From NCBI GenBank assembly GCA_019083985.1, contig JAHRCV010000001.1, positions 992,001-1,056,000 on the forward strand: DNA of 64,000 nt. The letters are read 5' to 3'. Shown piece by piece: positions 55,312-64,000 of the stretch. The position numbers and the translations under genes were made by a program. The notes under the pieces were generated by a model that worked only from the letters and a program-made list of their open reading frames with translations, did not search any database and was not told the origin of the DNA. The stretch is from Rhizobiales bacterium TNE-4 (GTDB taxonomy: Bacteria; Pseudomonadota; Alphaproteobacteria; Rhizobiales; Beijerinckiaceae). Within the stretch, counting starts at the first letter, position 1, and each line of letters begins with the position of its first letter.

Positions 55312-56060
55312 GCGCCGTCCTGCAAACGAGGAACCTTGTGAAAACGTTCGGCGGCATCACGGCGACGGACGATATCACGTTCTCTCTTGAGAAGGGTGCA
55401 CGCCACGCTTTGATCGGACCGAATGGAGCCGGGAAGACGACCTTCGTCAATCTCTTGACGGGCGTACTGCAGCCGACAGCGGGCGCTGTGATCCTCAATG
55501 GAGAGGATATCACCACGTTGAGCCGTGAGGCGCGGGTCAAGCGGGGAATGGCGCGCACCTTCCAGATCAACCAATTGTTCGCGACGATGACACCGTTGCA
55601 AATGATTGCATTGGTGACGTCCGAGCGGCTTGGCTATGGTCTACGAGCCTTCAACGTGTTGGACCATGACCCGCGGGTCATTGAGCAGACTGCTGACATT
55701 CTGGCGCGGTTTCGGCTCGAAGACATCATGAATGAAACCATTGCCTCGCTGCCGTATGGCAAGCAAAGGCAGGTGGAAATTGCGTCAACCTTTGCGGCGC
55801 AGCCGAGTGTTTTGTTGCTCGATGAGCCGGCGGCCGGTGTGCCGGAGGCTGAGCGGCGTGAATTGCTCGACATTGTTGCCGCGCTACCAGCCGATGTCTC
55901 CGTGTTGTTGATTGAGCATGACATGGACATCATCTTCCGGTTTGCGACACGGATCACCGTTCTCGTGAACGGACGCGTTCTGGCCGATGGCGATCCGGTT
56001 TCGATTGCGCGGGATCCAGCTGTCCGTGAGGCCTATCTTGGAGAAGAGAGCCATGCGTGA
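55308..56060 (+). CDS. LIV-type ABC transporter ATP-binding protein (LivG-like)
   Basis: This ATPase has 250 residues from the ATG at 55308, which overlaps the permease stop; the longer open frame upstream lies within the permease gene. Walker A GPNGAGKTT, a signature region ASLPYGKQRQVEIAST, Walker B VLLLDEPAAGVP. It overlaps the LivF-like gene by 8 bp. Confidence 0.91.
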   Translation: MSAVLQTRNLVKTFGGITATDDITFSLEKGARHALIGPNGAGKTTFVNLLTGVLQPTAGAVILNGEDITTLSREARVKRGMARTFQINQLFATMTPLQMIALVTSERLGYGLRAFNVLDHDPRVIEQTADILARFRLEDIMNETIASLPYGKQRQVEIASTFAAQPSVLLLDEPAAGVPEAERRELLDIVAALPADVSVLLIEHDMDIIFRFATRITVLVNGRVLADGDPVSIARDPAVREAYLGEESHA

Positions 56061-56763
56061 TCTCCTCCGTCTTGAGCGCCTGTCCGCCGGTTATGGTGAA
56101 GCGGTTGTTCTGTTCGATGTCGATCTGACACTGAAGGAAGGCCAAGCTTTGGCGCTGCTTGGACGAAACGGTGTTGGCAAGACGACGCTCGTCAACACGA
56201 TCATCGGCGTGACGCGGCAACGCCACGGTGCCATCCATTTTCAAGGCAAAGATATGTCCCGCTTGAGCCCGGAAGAGCGGGCGCATGCGGGGATCGGCTG
56301 GGTGCCGCAGGAACGCAATATATTCAAATCGCTCACAGTGCTTGAGAACCTGACGGCAGTTGCCGTGCCAGGTCCATGGACGGTTGATCGTGTGTTTGCG
56401 ATGTTCCCGCGGCTTGCTGAGCGTAAGTCCAATCTTGGCAATCAGCTCTCAGGCGGCGAACAGCAAATGCTCGCGATTGGACGGGCGTTAATGCTCAATC
56501 CGAAATTGCTGTTGCTTGATGAGCCGACAGAGGGGCTAGCACCGATCATCGTCGAAGAATTGCTCCGCGCATTGCAGCGCTTGTTTCGTGACGAAGGCCT
56601 TGCGGCGATTGTCATTGAACAGCATGCGAAGAAAATCCTCGGCATGACGGATGATGCCATTGTGCTTGAACGTGGCCGTGTCGTTCTGGCTGGCAAGAGC
56701 CAAGATCTTCTCGCGCATCCCGAAAAACTCGAACACCATCTTGGGCTTGCAGCCGCAGGCTAA
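56053..56763 (+). CDS. LIV-type ABC transporter ATP-binding protein (LivF-like)
   Basis: This ATPase of 236 residues has Walker A GRNGVGKTT, signature LSGGEQQMLAIGRAL and Walker B LLLLDEPTEGLAP. It closes the importer block, 14 bp before the MetE-like gene. Confidence 0.91.
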   Translation: MRDLLRLERLSAGYGEAVVLFDVDLTLKEGQALALLGRNGVGKTTLVNTIIGVTRQRHGAIHFQGKDMSRLSPEERAHAGIGWVPQERNIFKSLTVLENLTAVAVPGPWTVDRVFAMFPRLAERKSNLGNQLSGGEQQMLAIGRALMLNPKLLLLDEPTEGLAPIIVEELLRALQRLFRDEGLAAIVIEQHAKKILGMTDDAIVLERGRVVLAGKSQDLLAHPEKLEHHLGLAAAG

Positions 56764-56777
56764 GGGAGACCATTACC

Positions 56778-57881
56778 ATGACACAACGCACCACACCGCC
56801 CTTCCGCGCCGATATGGTTGGCAGCCTGCTCAGGTCCCAGCGCTTGAAAGAAGCGCGTGAGAAGCAAGCGGCTGGAACGATCGATGTGGCGGCTTTGGCG
56901 CGGGTTGAAGATGAAGAGATCGCCAAGCTCGTCAAAAAGCAGGAAGAGGTGGGGCTGCAAGCGGTCACCGATGGTGAGTTTCGCCGTGCCTTTTGGCATT
57001 TCGATTTCCTGGAAAATCTGACGGGTGTGCGCGGGATTGAAACCGAAGGCATCGCGTTCAAAGGGGTTGCCACCAAGGGACATGGCGTGCGCGTTGTCGG
57101 CAAGATCGATTTTCCCGACAATCACCCCCATCTGGCTCATTTCAAATATTTGAAATCGGTCACGAACAAAGTGCCGAAGATGACCATCCCGTCGCCGTCG
57201 ATGCTACATTATCGCGGCGGGCGTAAAGCCGTTGACGCGTCAGCCTATCTGCATATGGAAGATTATTACGCTGACCTTGGCAAAGCCTATGCAAAAGCGG
57301 TGAAGGCGTTTTACGATGCTGGTTGCCGCTATCTGCAGCTCGATGACACGAGCCTGTCCTATTTCTGCGACCCCGAGCAGCGCCAAATGCTGAAGGATCG
57401 TGGTGATGATCCGGAACGGCTGATCCATATTTATCGTGATATGATCAACACGGCGACGGCTGCAAAGCCGGCGGACATGACGATTACCACGCACACATGC
57501 CGAGGCAATTTTAAATCGACCTTTATTGCGTCAGGCGGCTATGAGCCTGTGGCCGAAATGGTCTTCAATGGCATCAATGTCGACGGCTATTTCATGGAAT
57601 GGGATGATGAGCGCTCAGGCGGATTTGAGCCTCTCCGCTTCTTGCCGAAGGGCAAGCAGGTCGTGCTCGGCCTTGTGACGACGAAACTTGGTACAGTTGA
57701 GACGAAGCATTATCTCAAGCGCCGCATCGAACAGGCGACCCAATTTGCGCCGCTTGATCAGCTGTGCCTGTCACCGCAATGCGGCTTTGCTTCGACTGAA
57801 GAAGGCAATGTGCTGGCGGAAGACGAACAATGGGCGAAGCTCGCGTTGATTGTTGAAACCGCAAAAGAGGTTTGGGGATGA
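56778..57881 (+). CDS. MetE-like zinc-dependent alkyl/methyltransferase
   Basis: This 367-residue TIM barrel is related to the C-terminal catalytic half of cobalamin-independent methionine synthase and to the YxjG/YxjH group. All four zinc ligands can be assigned: His239 and Cys241 in THTCRGN, Glu274 in FMEWDDE and Cys335 in SPQCGF. It lacks the N-terminal folate-binding half of full MetE. The stop overlaps the dioxygenase-like gene (ATGA). Relatives outside methionine synthesis include a thiol alkyltransferase of epoxide metabolism, so a role in demethylating or conjugating the cluster's substrate is conceivable; plain methionine synthesis is the alternative. Confidence 0.8.
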   Translation: MTQRTTPPFRADMVGSLLRSQRLKEAREKQAAGTIDVAALARVEDEEIAKLVKKQEEVGLQAVTDGEFRRAFWHFDFLENLTGVRGIETEGIAFKGVATKGHGVRVVGKIDFPDNHPHLAHFKYLKSVTNKVPKMTIPSPSMLHYRGGRKAVDASAYLHMEDYYADLGKAYAKAVKAFYDAGCRYLQLDDTSLSYFCDPEQRQMLKDRGDDPERLIHIYRDMINTATAAKPADMTITTHTCRGNFKSTFIASGGYEPVAEMVFNGINVDGYFMEWDDERSGGFEPLRFLPKGKQVVLGLVTTKLGTVETKHYLKRRIEQATQFAPLDQLCLSPQCGFASTEEGNVLAEDEQWAKLALIVETAKEVWG

Positions 57882-58837
57882 AGCCCGAACCCTGTTTCGA
57901 CGTCGCCCATCTCGCCCATGTCGAACTTTTTTCCGACAAGCCGGAAGCGAGTCTTGATTTTTTCGTCAACATTCTCGGTTTGACGGAAAGTGGGCGCGAG
58001 GGGGATTCGGTCTATCTCCGCGCATGGGATGATTACGAATTCCATTCGCTGAAATTGACCGCGTCGAACACGACAGGGGTTGGCCATATTGGCTATCGCG
58101 CATCGAGCGAGCAGGGGCTTTTACGCCGCGTGGCAGCGATTGAGGCGATGGGTTGCGGGCTTGGCTGGGTCGAGGGTGATCGTGGTCATGGCCGCGCCTA
58201 TCGCTTTCGTGATCCCGATGATCATGTGTTCGAGCTTTATTTCGAGACGCAGAAATATGTCGCGCCACCCCATGAAAAACCGGCGTTGAAAAATCAGGCG
58301 CAGCGCAATCATGGTCGCGGTTGCGCGGTGAGGCGGCTCGATCATCTCAATCTCTTGGCGCAGGACGTGTCCGCCATCCGGGATTTCATGCCGCGGGCTT
58401 TGGGGAGCCGCATCACGGAACAGATCGTGCTCGACAATGGCGTGCTGGCCGGCTGCTGGTTCACGGTGAACAACAAAAGCTACGATATCGCCTATACGCG
58501 GGATTTCACGCCCGCGCGGGGACGGTTTCATCACGTCACTTACGCGGTCGATCAGCGCGAGCACATTCTCGAAGCCGCAGATATCTTTCTCGAAAACGGG
58601 GTCTATATTGAGACGGGCCCGCATAAGCACGCGGTGCAACAAACGTTCTTTCTCTACGTCTATGAGCCAGCGGGTAACCGCATCGAGATCGCCAATGCGG
58701 GTGCGCGCCTCATCCTTGATCCGGATTGGGAGACGGTGACCTGGACCGAAACCGAGCGGAAGAAGGGCCAAGCCTGGGGGCTCAAAACGATTGAGAGCTT
58801 CCACACCCATGGAACCCCACCCGTCGGCTCGCCGTAG
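57878..58837 (+). CDS. Two-domain VOC protein, type I extradiol dioxygenase-like
   Basis: This 319-residue protein has two vicinal-oxygen-chelate modules (about 8-128 and 152-280). The C-terminal module holds a His-His-Glu triad as in catechol 2,3-dioxygenases: His156 (RLDHLNLL), His218 or His219 (RFHHVTYAVD) and Glu270 (YEPAGNRIE). The start at 57878 overlaps the MetE-like stop. It is the only ring-cleavage candidate in this cluster. The true substrate is unknown; a catechol, protocatechuate or gallate-type compound is likely. Confidence 0.83.
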   Translation: MKPEPCFDVAHLAHVELFSDKPEASLDFFVNILGLTESGREGDSVYLRAWDDYEFHSLKLTASNTTGVGHIGYRASSEQGLLRRVAAIEAMGCGLGWVEGDRGHGRAYRFRDPDDHVFELYFETQKYVAPPHEKPALKNQAQRNHGRGCAVRRLDHLNLLAQDVSAIRDFMPRALGSRITEQIVLDNGVLAGCWFTVNNKSYDIAYTRDFTPARGRFHHVTYAVDQREHILEAADIFLENGVYIETGPHKHAVQQTFFLYVYEPAGNRIEIANAGARLILDPDWETVTWTETERKKGQAWGLKTIESFHTHGTPPVGSP

Positions 58838-58865
58838 AGCAAGGCGCGCGGGATTTGGGGCAGGG

Positions 58866-58955
58866 TGGCGGAAGGGGTGGGATTCGAACCCACGGTGGGC
58901 TTTCACCCACGGCGGTTTTCAAGACCGCTGCCTTAAACCACTCGGCCACCCTTCC
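58866..58955 (-). tRNA. tRNA-Ser (anticodon UGA)
   Basis: The minus strand folds into a class II tRNA: acceptor GGAAGGG pairs with CCCTTCC, discriminator G, and the CCA end is encoded. The anticodon stem GCGGT/ACCGC holds the loop CTTGAAA with anticodon TGA, a long variable arm follows, and the T-arm reads GTGGGTTCGAATCCCAC. The 90-nt length is typical for tRNA-Ser. Confidence 0.96.
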
Positions 58956-59027
58956 AGCGAAGTCATCCATGCCGCGCGTCGCTTCGTAATGCAAGCGGGT
59001 GGGCTCTCGGACGGGAGGTCTAGCAGC

Positions 59028-59444
59028 ATGGCGGGTGGTTCAATGGATCGGGCAAAAGCGCTTGTGGCGGCGATGGGTCTTCTCATGGCCGCGCCTATGG
59101 CTCTGGCCAATGACGGTGCCAGCAAGAATCTGCGTGGTGAGGCGCTGCGGGAGGCCGTTAGCGGCAAGCGGATCTATCTCTCGGTACCGCTTGGCGGTGA
59201 ATTGCCACTTTATTATCAGCCGGATGGCCGGGTCGACGGTTCGGGCGAGGCCGCGGGTCTTGGCCGGTTCCTCAAGCCCTCTGATTCGGGCCGCTGGTGG
59301 GTCGAAGGCGAAAAGCTCTGCCAGCAATGGGAGAGCTGGTACAAGGGGCGGGTTTTCTGCTTCACGGTCAAGAAATTGCCAGAAAACCGCATTGCCTGGG
59401 CGCGAGACGATGGCGAAAGCGGCATTGCCCGGATCGGCCGGTAA
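59028..59444 (+). CDS. Small exported hypothetical protein
   Basis: This 138-residue protein begins with a signal peptide (ALVAAMGLLMAAPMALAN) and has a compact domain containing GKRIYLSVPLGGELPLYYQ, GRWWVEGEKLCQQWESW and GRVFCFTVKKL. Two cysteines (in KLCQQW and VFCFT) may form a disulfide in the periplasm. A GGGAGGT ribosome-binding site supports the ATG at 59028. The wording resembles small periplasmic DUF-type proteins frequent in rhizobia; function is unknown. Confidence 0.72.
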   Translation: MAGGSMDRAKALVAAMGLLMAAPMALANDGASKNLRGEALREAVSGKRIYLSVPLGGELPLYYQPDGRVDGSGEAAGLGRFLKPSDSGRWWVEGEKLCQQWESWYKGRVFCFTVKKLPENRIAWARDDGESGIARIGR

Positions 59445-59630
59445 GGGCCTGCGGCGAGGGGGTGTTCGTCCTTGCTCCGGCCCGGAATGGGTCGGGGTTG
59501 CCTTTGGGAAGACTTGCCGTTAACCCTGCATTGGTTCCTTCGTGTCAGAGAAGTGGCGGGTTTGGCTCAAATCCGCCATAGTACTGCACGCTTCCGGTCG
59601 GCCTTACCGCCGTCGCTTGAGGGTCTCTGA

Positions 59631-60629
59631 ATGTCGGGTTCGCGCCTCATTCTTCGTCTTGTGAAGATTACGGCCGTGACGGGCGCCGCTCTGGCGGTCG
59701 CTAATTGCTCCAATCCGACCAAGACAGCGGGTGGTGGTGTCGATCCGAAATATGGCGTGCGGCCGAGCCCGCGTGTCGTCGCCGATGGGCAGGCTGTGCC
59801 GAAAGGCGGCGGTCGTGACCATATCGGCAAGCCCTATGTCGTCGCCGGCAAGGTTTACGTGCCGAAGGATGTATCGAAGGGTTATTCGGCGACAGGCCTT
59901 GCGTCTTGGTATGGAACGGCGTTTCACGGCCGCAAGACGGCGAATGGCGAGGTTTTCGATCGTCATTCCGTATCCATGGCTCATCCGACATTGCCGCTGC
60001 CGTCTTATGTGCGCGTCACCAATCTGCGTAACGGCCATTCAATCATCGCGCGTGTGAATGATCGCGGACCGTATCATTCGAACCGCCTCGTCGACGTGTC
60101 GCAGACCGTGGCTGAAGCGCTGAATTTCAAACATCTCGGCACCACGCGTGTGCAAATCGACTATGTCGCGCGCGCTGGCCTCGCTGGCTCGGATGACCGC
60201 ATCCTGCTCGCCTCGCTGCGCACCGATGGTCGTCCTGCCCAGCTCGATGGTCGTCTGGGCCCGATCCAAGTGGCGCGGGAGGATGACCGGACGCGTCTGA
60301 TTACCCGCACTGAGACGGAAGAGGTGGTGCAGACCAATGCGACCGCCGCTGTCGTCTCGTCGGTCAGTGTTTCGCAGACTACGATTTCGGCGCCGCTCGC
60401 CTCTCCGGCGCTCGCGCCTTTGGTGGGCCGTCCGGCCTCCGTGCCGACGCCGCCTGAGCGTCCGTTTGATCTCGGCGATTTCATGAAGCCGGGGATCGCC
60501 AAGCCGTTGCAGACGGCCGCCGTCGAGCCGTCGCTTTTGTCTCCTGCGCCTGCAAGCGTGCCGGTGCCGCTGCGCCGCGAAGATGTGCTCGGCCAGTTCA
60601 TTCAGACACAGGCATTGCAGAAGCGCTGA
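59631..60629 (+). CDS. rlpA: RlpA-family septal ring lytic transglycosylase
   Basis: This 332-residue envelope protein has a hydrophobic leader ending in ALAVANCSN, a lipobox-like but non-ideal site (Asn before Cys). The double-psi beta-barrel domain (about residues 85-180) carries GLASWYGTAFHGRKTANGE and the two residues essential in RlpA, the His of MAHPTLPLPSYV and the Asp of VNDRGPY. The C-terminal 130 residues are Pro/Ala-rich and probably disordered; no SPOR domain is visible. RlpA cleaves denuded peptidoglycan at the division septum. Confidence 0.87.
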   Translation: MSGSRLILRLVKITAVTGAALAVANCSNPTKTAGGGVDPKYGVRPSPRVVADGQAVPKGGGRDHIGKPYVVAGKVYVPKDVSKGYSATGLASWYGTAFHGRKTANGEVFDRHSVSMAHPTLPLPSYVRVTNLRNGHSIIARVNDRGPYHSNRLVDVSQTVAEALNFKHLGTTRVQIDYVARAGLAGSDDRILLASLRTDGRPAQLDGRLGPIQVAREDDRTRLITRTETEEVVQTNATAAVVSSVSVSQTTISAPLASPALAPLVGRPASVPTPPERPFDLGDFMKPGIAKPLQTAAVEPSLLSPAPASVPVPLRREDVLGQFIQTQALQKR

Positions 60630-60674
60630 TCCCAACCGCATGACAGCGGGGCAGGGCAAAGCTATACAGGCGGC

Positions 60675-61331
60675 ATGAACCATCATCCGCCTCTGTCGGG
60701 ATTCTTCATCACGCTTGAAGGCGGGGAAGGGGCCGGCAAATCCACGCAGATACAGCTCTTGGCCAGCGCGCTCCGCGATGCGGGGCATGAGGTGGTCGTG
60801 ACGCGTGAACCCGGTGGATCGTCCGGGGCTGAGGCCATCCGCGGATTGATCCTGACGGGCGGGTTTGGTTTCTCCGCCGTCACGGAAGCGCTGCTTTTTT
60901 CTGCGGCACGCCTTGACCATCTCGAGAAAACCATTCGACCGGCGCTTCAGCGCGGCGCTGTGGTTTTATGTGATCGTTTTTTCGATTCAACGCGCGCCTA
61001 TCAGGGTGCGTCAGGTGCGGCCGATCCTGCGATCCTTTCGGCGCTTGAGACGATTGCCGTGGGTGCGACCCGGCCTGATCTCACTTTGATATTCGATTTG
61101 CCTCCAGCAGACGGCTTGCGACGCGCGGCGGCGCGCCGAGGGCATGGCCAAGCCGATCGTTTCGAAAGCGAGGCACTGGGTTTTCACGAAAAATTGCGCG
61201 CCGGATTTTTGGCCATTGCCCAACACGAACCCGAGCGGTGCCGGGTGATTGATGCGGCACGTCCAGTCGAGGCGATTGCTGGCGATGTAAAGGCCATTGT
61301 TCTTGCGAAGCTCGGAGCGCGTCGCGCATGA
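60675..61331 (+). CDS. tmk: Thymidylate kinase
   Basis: Tmk phosphorylates dTMP to dTDP. The 218-residue protein shows P-loop EGGEGAGKSTQ, TREPGGSSGAEAIR, and the DRF-type motif in LCDRFFDSTRAYQG, with a basic lid around RRGHGQADRFE. Gene order tmk-holB-metG-tatD is conserved in alphaproteobacteria; it overlaps holB by 4 bp. Confidence 0.95.
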   Translation: MNHHPPLSGFFITLEGGEGAGKSTQIQLLASALRDAGHEVVVTREPGGSSGAEAIRGLILTGGFGFSAVTEALLFSAARLDHLEKTIRPALQRGAVVLCDRFFDSTRAYQGASGAADPAILSALETIAVGATRPDLTLIFDLPPADGLRRAAARRGHGQADRFESEALGFHEKLRAGFLAIAQHEPERCRVIDAARPVEAIAGDVKAIVLAKLGARRA

Positions 61332-62389
61332 GCGAGATGGAATCCGATCGCCGCGAAGGTGCACCCCATCCGCGCGACACGCAAACGCTGATCGGGCATG
61401 AGGCGCAGGAGCGCGCGTTTCTCGATGCCTATGCCAGTGGGCGGTTTCCCCATGCGTGGATCTTGGCGGGTGCCGAAGGCGTCGGTAAAGCGACATTCGC
61501 CTATCGCGCCGCCGCTTTCGTTCTGACCCATCCAGACCCATTAGCGCCCGCTGTTCAGAACGCGCCATCGCTCGACGTGGCTGAGAGCTCCAAAGCGCTT
61601 CATCTCATCCGTGCAGAATCACATCCTGATCTTCTGGTTCTTAAACGGCGCTGGCACGCCGATCGCAAACGCCTTGAGACTGAAATTCCGGTCGATCATG
61701 CCCGCGATGTGGTGGGCTTTTTTGGATCGACGGCGGGCAGCGGCGGTTGGCGCGTGCTGATCGTCGATGCGGGCGATGATCTCAATCGCAACAGTGCCAA
61801 TGCGCTGCTCAAACTCATTGAAGAGCCGCCGCCGCGCTGCCTCGTGATGATCGTTTCACATGTGCCAGGGCGTTTGATCCCGACGATCCGGTCGCGCTGC
61901 CGCTTGATGCAATTCAGGCCGCTCAATGAAGATCAGGTGGTCGCTGCGCTTGAGGAAGCCGAGGCCGATGCGACACCGGAGGCAATCCGGCAAGCGGCTT
62001 CGTTTGCCGAGGGTTCGCCGGGACGTGCTTTTCGTTTCGTCGATGACATGGCGCTTGCGATCATGAGCGCAGTGCGTGCCCAACTCGATGCCTTACCGGT
62101 GCTCGACCGGCTCGCGCTCCATCAGATGGCGGATGGTTTGGCGGGGCGGCAGAATGATGAATCCTATGCCTTGTTCGAGGACGTGCTGGCGGGATGGATC
62201 CATGAGCAGCTCGTGCGGGCAGGGCGCTCGGGCACCGCGCCAGCCCGCCTTGCACCCCTCATCGAGGTATGGGACAAGGCGCGCGCCAGCATGCGGGATG
62301 CTGAGATTTTCAATCTCGACCGCCGCGCGCTGATCCTGACGCTGTTTGCCGATTTGTCGGACGCGGTGCGCGCCACGCGCGCGGCGTGA
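61328..62389 (+). CDS. holB: DNA polymerase III subunit delta'
   Basis: This is the clamp-loader subunit of 353 residues. The AAA+ core has a P-loop-like [38 protein letters not shown] in the Walker B/SRC region, and [18 protein letters not shown]. The N-terminal GHEAQERAF is typical of HolB from this class. Convincing also by its place between tmk and metG. Confidence 0.93.
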   Translation: MSEMESDRREGAPHPRDTQTLIGHEAQERAFLDAYASGRFPHAWILAGAEGVGKATFAYRAAAFVLTHPDPLAPAVQNAPSLDVAESSKALHLIRAESHPDLLVLKRRWHADRKRLETEIPVDHARDVVGFFGSTAGSGGWRVLIVDAGDDLNRNSANALLKLIEEPPPRCLVMIVSHVPGRLIPTIRSRCRLMQFRPLNEDQVVAALEEAEADATPEAIRQAASFAEGSPGRAFRFVDDMALAIMSAVRAQLDALPVLDRLALHQMADGLAGRQNDESYALFEDVLAGWIHEQLVRAGRSGTAPARLAPLIEVWDKARASMRDAEIFNLDRRALILTLFADLSDAVRATRAA

Positions 62390-62408
62390 CCGTTCCGGAG
62401 GAATTTCG

Positions 62409-63959
62409 ATGGCTGAGCCTTTCTACATCACGACCGCGATCTCCTACCCGAACGGGCGGCCGCATATCGGGCATGCCTATGAACTGATTGCGTCTGATGC
62501 GATCGCGCGCTTCAAGCGGCTCGATGGATATGACGTCTTCTTCCTGACCGGGACAGATGAGCACGGCCAGAAGATGCTGCAGACGGCCGCGAAGGAAGGC
62601 GTGACCGTCCGTGAATTAGCGGACCGCAACGCATCTGTATTTCGGGACATGACGCGCGCCCTCAACGCGTCGAATGATGATTTCATCCGCACCACGGAAG
62701 AGCGCCATTTCAAATCTTCCGCTGCGATCTGGAAGCGGATGGAAGAGGCCGGTGATATTTATCTTGCGAAATATAGCGGCTGGTACTCAGTTCGCGACGA
62801 AGCCTATTATGCGGAAAACGAGACGACCGTCGGTACGGACAATGTCCGTCGCGGCCCGACCGGAACACCCGTCGAATGGGTTGAGGAAGAATCCTATTTC
62901 TTCCGGCTTTCGGCCTTTCAGGATCGTCTGCTGAAACTTTACGAAGATCATCCGCACTTCGTCGGGCCTGATGAGCGGCGCAACGAGATCGTGAGTTTCG
63001 TCAAATCCGGTCTCAAGGATCTATCGGTCAGCCGAACGACCTTTGATTGGGGCATTCCTGTGCCCGGCAATCCGAAGCATGTGATGTATGTCTGGGTTGA
63101 TGCCTTGACGAATTATCTCACCGCCACGGGTTTTCCGGATGAGACGGCACCGCGTGCAAAGCGTTGGCCCGCTGATGTTCATATCATCGGTAAGGACATC
63201 GTCCGCTTCCATACGGTCTATTGGCCGGCCTTCTTGATGTCGGCGGGGTTGCCGCTTCCGAAGCGTGTGTTCGGTCACGGGTTTTTGTTCAACCGTGGCG
63301 AGAAGATGTCGAAGAGTGTTGGCAATGTGATCGATCCGTTCACATTGGCCGATCATTACGGCGTCGATCAGCTGCGCTATTTCTTCCTTCGCGAGGTGCC
63401 TTTCGGCCAGGATGGCAATTATTCGCATGAAGCGATTGTTGCGCGTATCAATGCCGATCTCGCCAATGACCTCGGCAATCTCGCACAGCGCTCGCTGTCG
63501 ATGATCGCGAAGAATTGTAAGGGCAGGGTACCGCAGGCCAGTGCATTGTCGGACGCTGATAAGGTCATGCTTGATGCCGTCTATGCCCTGCCGGAAAAGG
63601 CGCGGACGGCGATGGTCAATTTTGCGCTTCATACGATGCTTGCCGAGATTTGGCGTGTCGTTGGGGATGCCAATCGCTATTTCGCGTCCGAAGAACCATG
63701 GACGAAGCGCAAGACCGATCCTGATCGGTTTGCGACCGTGTTGTATGTGACGGCGGAGACCTTGCGTGTCCTCGGCATCATGACGCAGCCGGTCATCCCG
63801 ACAAGTGCGGGCAAACTGCTCGATCTTCTCGCTGTGCCAGATGACAAGCGCGCTTTCGTACAAGCGACCGTAGCTGGTGCGCTTGAAGCGGGGACTGTTC
63901 TGCCGGTACCGGCGCCGATTTTCCCGCGCTATGTTGAAGCGGAAGAAACAAAAGCCTGA
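62409..63959 (+). CDS. metG: Methionyl-tRNA synthetase
   Basis: This class I synthetase has 516 residues. ATP-binding motifs are HIGHAYE (about residue 21) and KMSKSVGN (about residue 300). The insertion where longer MetG enzymes have a zinc knuckle ([13 protein letters not shown] region) lacks cysteines, and there is no C-terminal dimerisation domain, which is the compact form common in alphaproteobacteria. GGAGG precedes the ATG at 62409. Confidence 0.95.
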   Translation: MAEPFYITTAISYPNGRPHIGHAYELIASDAIARFKRLDGYDVFFLTGTDEHGQKMLQTAAKEGVTVRELADRNASVFRDMTRALNASNDDFIRTTEERHFKSSAAIWKRMEEAGDIYLAKYSGWYSVRDEAYYAENETTVGTDNVRRGPTGTPVEWVEEESYFFRLSAFQDRLLKLYEDHPHFVGPDERRNEIVSFVKSGLKDLSVSRTTFDWGIPVPGNPKHVMYVWVDALTNYLTATGFPDETAPRAKRWPADVHIIGKDIVRFHTVYWPAFLMSAGLPLPKRVFGHGFLFNRGEKMSKSVGNVIDPFTLADHYGVDQLRYFFLREVPFGQDGNYSHEAIVARINADLANDLGNLAQRSLSMIAKNCKGRVPQASALSDADKVMLDAVYALPEKARTAMVNFALHTMLAEIWRVVGDANRYFASEEPWTKRKTDPDRFATVLYVTAETLRVLGIMTQPVIPTSAGKLLDLLAVPDDKRAFVQATVAGALEAGTVLPVPAPIFPRYVEAEETKA

Positions 63960-64000
63960 TGCTCGTCGATTCACACTGCCATCTTGATTTCGCAGATTTT
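63959..64000 (+). CDS. TatD-family metal-dependent hydrolase (partial, N-terminus)
   Basis: An ATG overlapping the last base of the metG stop opens a frame reading [14 protein letters not shown] to the window edge. SHCHLDF is the N-terminal metal-binding HxH of TatD/YcfH hydrolases, which are encoded directly after metG in this gene order. Only 14 codons are visible. Confidence 0.85.
   Translation, partial: MLVDSHCHLDFADF

Noticed and set aside
58121-58906. Open frame of 261 codons antisense to the VOC gene reaching into the tRNA
   Set aside because: It overlaps tRNA-Ser and a clear dioxygenase-like gene, with shadow-like composition.

Overview
The window is high-GC alphaproteobacterial DNA, most likely from a phototrophic member of the Hyphomicrobiales/Rhizobiales type (purple non-sulfur or aerobic anoxygenic phototroph). 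The grounds are a bacteriochlorophyll/carotenoid gene cluster with PpsR/CrtJ-type boxes, a split UxaA-like dehydratase beside a TAXI-type TRAP transporter, two branched-chain-type (LIV) ABC systems tied to aromatic catabolism, and the tmk-holB-metG-tatD housekeeping block. No insertion sequence, prophage, CRISPR array or rRNA operon was seen. The genus cannot be fixed by reading alone.

Layout. (1) 1-10.4 kb, photosynthesis: bchX (cut by the window edge), bchC, crtF and crtE read leftward; crtA, crtD and crtC read rightward; crtB, crtI and bchO read leftward, with an unannotated 32-codon membrane ORF coupled to the crtB stop. Together the crt genes specify the full spheroidene route (GGPP, phytoene, neurosporene, methoxylated and keto derivatives). 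Three perfect TGT-N12-ACA boxes mark the promoters of bchC, crtE/crtA and bchO. (2) 10.6-16.8 kb: pcm, a 31-codon membrane ORF, a two-subunit UxaA/SuyAB-like lyase, a TAXI TRAP transporter and an SMR efflux protein. (3) 16.8-22.4 kb: a palindromic repeat and a complete peptide/nickel-family ABC importer. (4) 22.9-26.1 kb: a TupBCA tungstate importer with a divergent HTH/periplasmic-binding-like regulator. (5) 26.2-32.0 kb: two small unknown genes and the heterotetrameric sarcosine oxidase soxBDAG.

(6) 32.0-47.8 kb: fourteen leftward genes that read as one quinate/shikimate catabolic unit. They encode a LIV importer, a shikimate/quinate dehydrogenase, an FAD oxidoreductase, a TIM-barrel protein, a fused 3-dehydroshikimate dehydratase, protocatechuate 3,4-dioxygenase, PcaB, a PcaD-PcaC fusion, and finally a beta-keto acid cleavage enzyme where pcaIJ/pcaF would be expected. 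A LysR gene is divergent. (7) 47.9-58.8 kb: a second LysR gene followed by twelve head-to-tail-style genes, eleven of them after the regulator: a DUF1932 dehydrogenase, GalD-, GalB- and GalC-like enzymes of the 4-oxalomesaconate route, another LIV importer, a MetE-like zinc alkyltransferase and a two-domain extradiol-type dioxygenase. This is the best candidate for an undescribed aromatic pathway. (8) 58.9-64 kb: tRNA-Ser(UGA), a small exported protein, RlpA, Tmk, HolB, MetG and the start of TatD.

The recurring theme is an uptake system encoded next to the enzymes that use its cargo, with hairpins after two binding-protein genes and ATGA-type overlaps between most neighbours.
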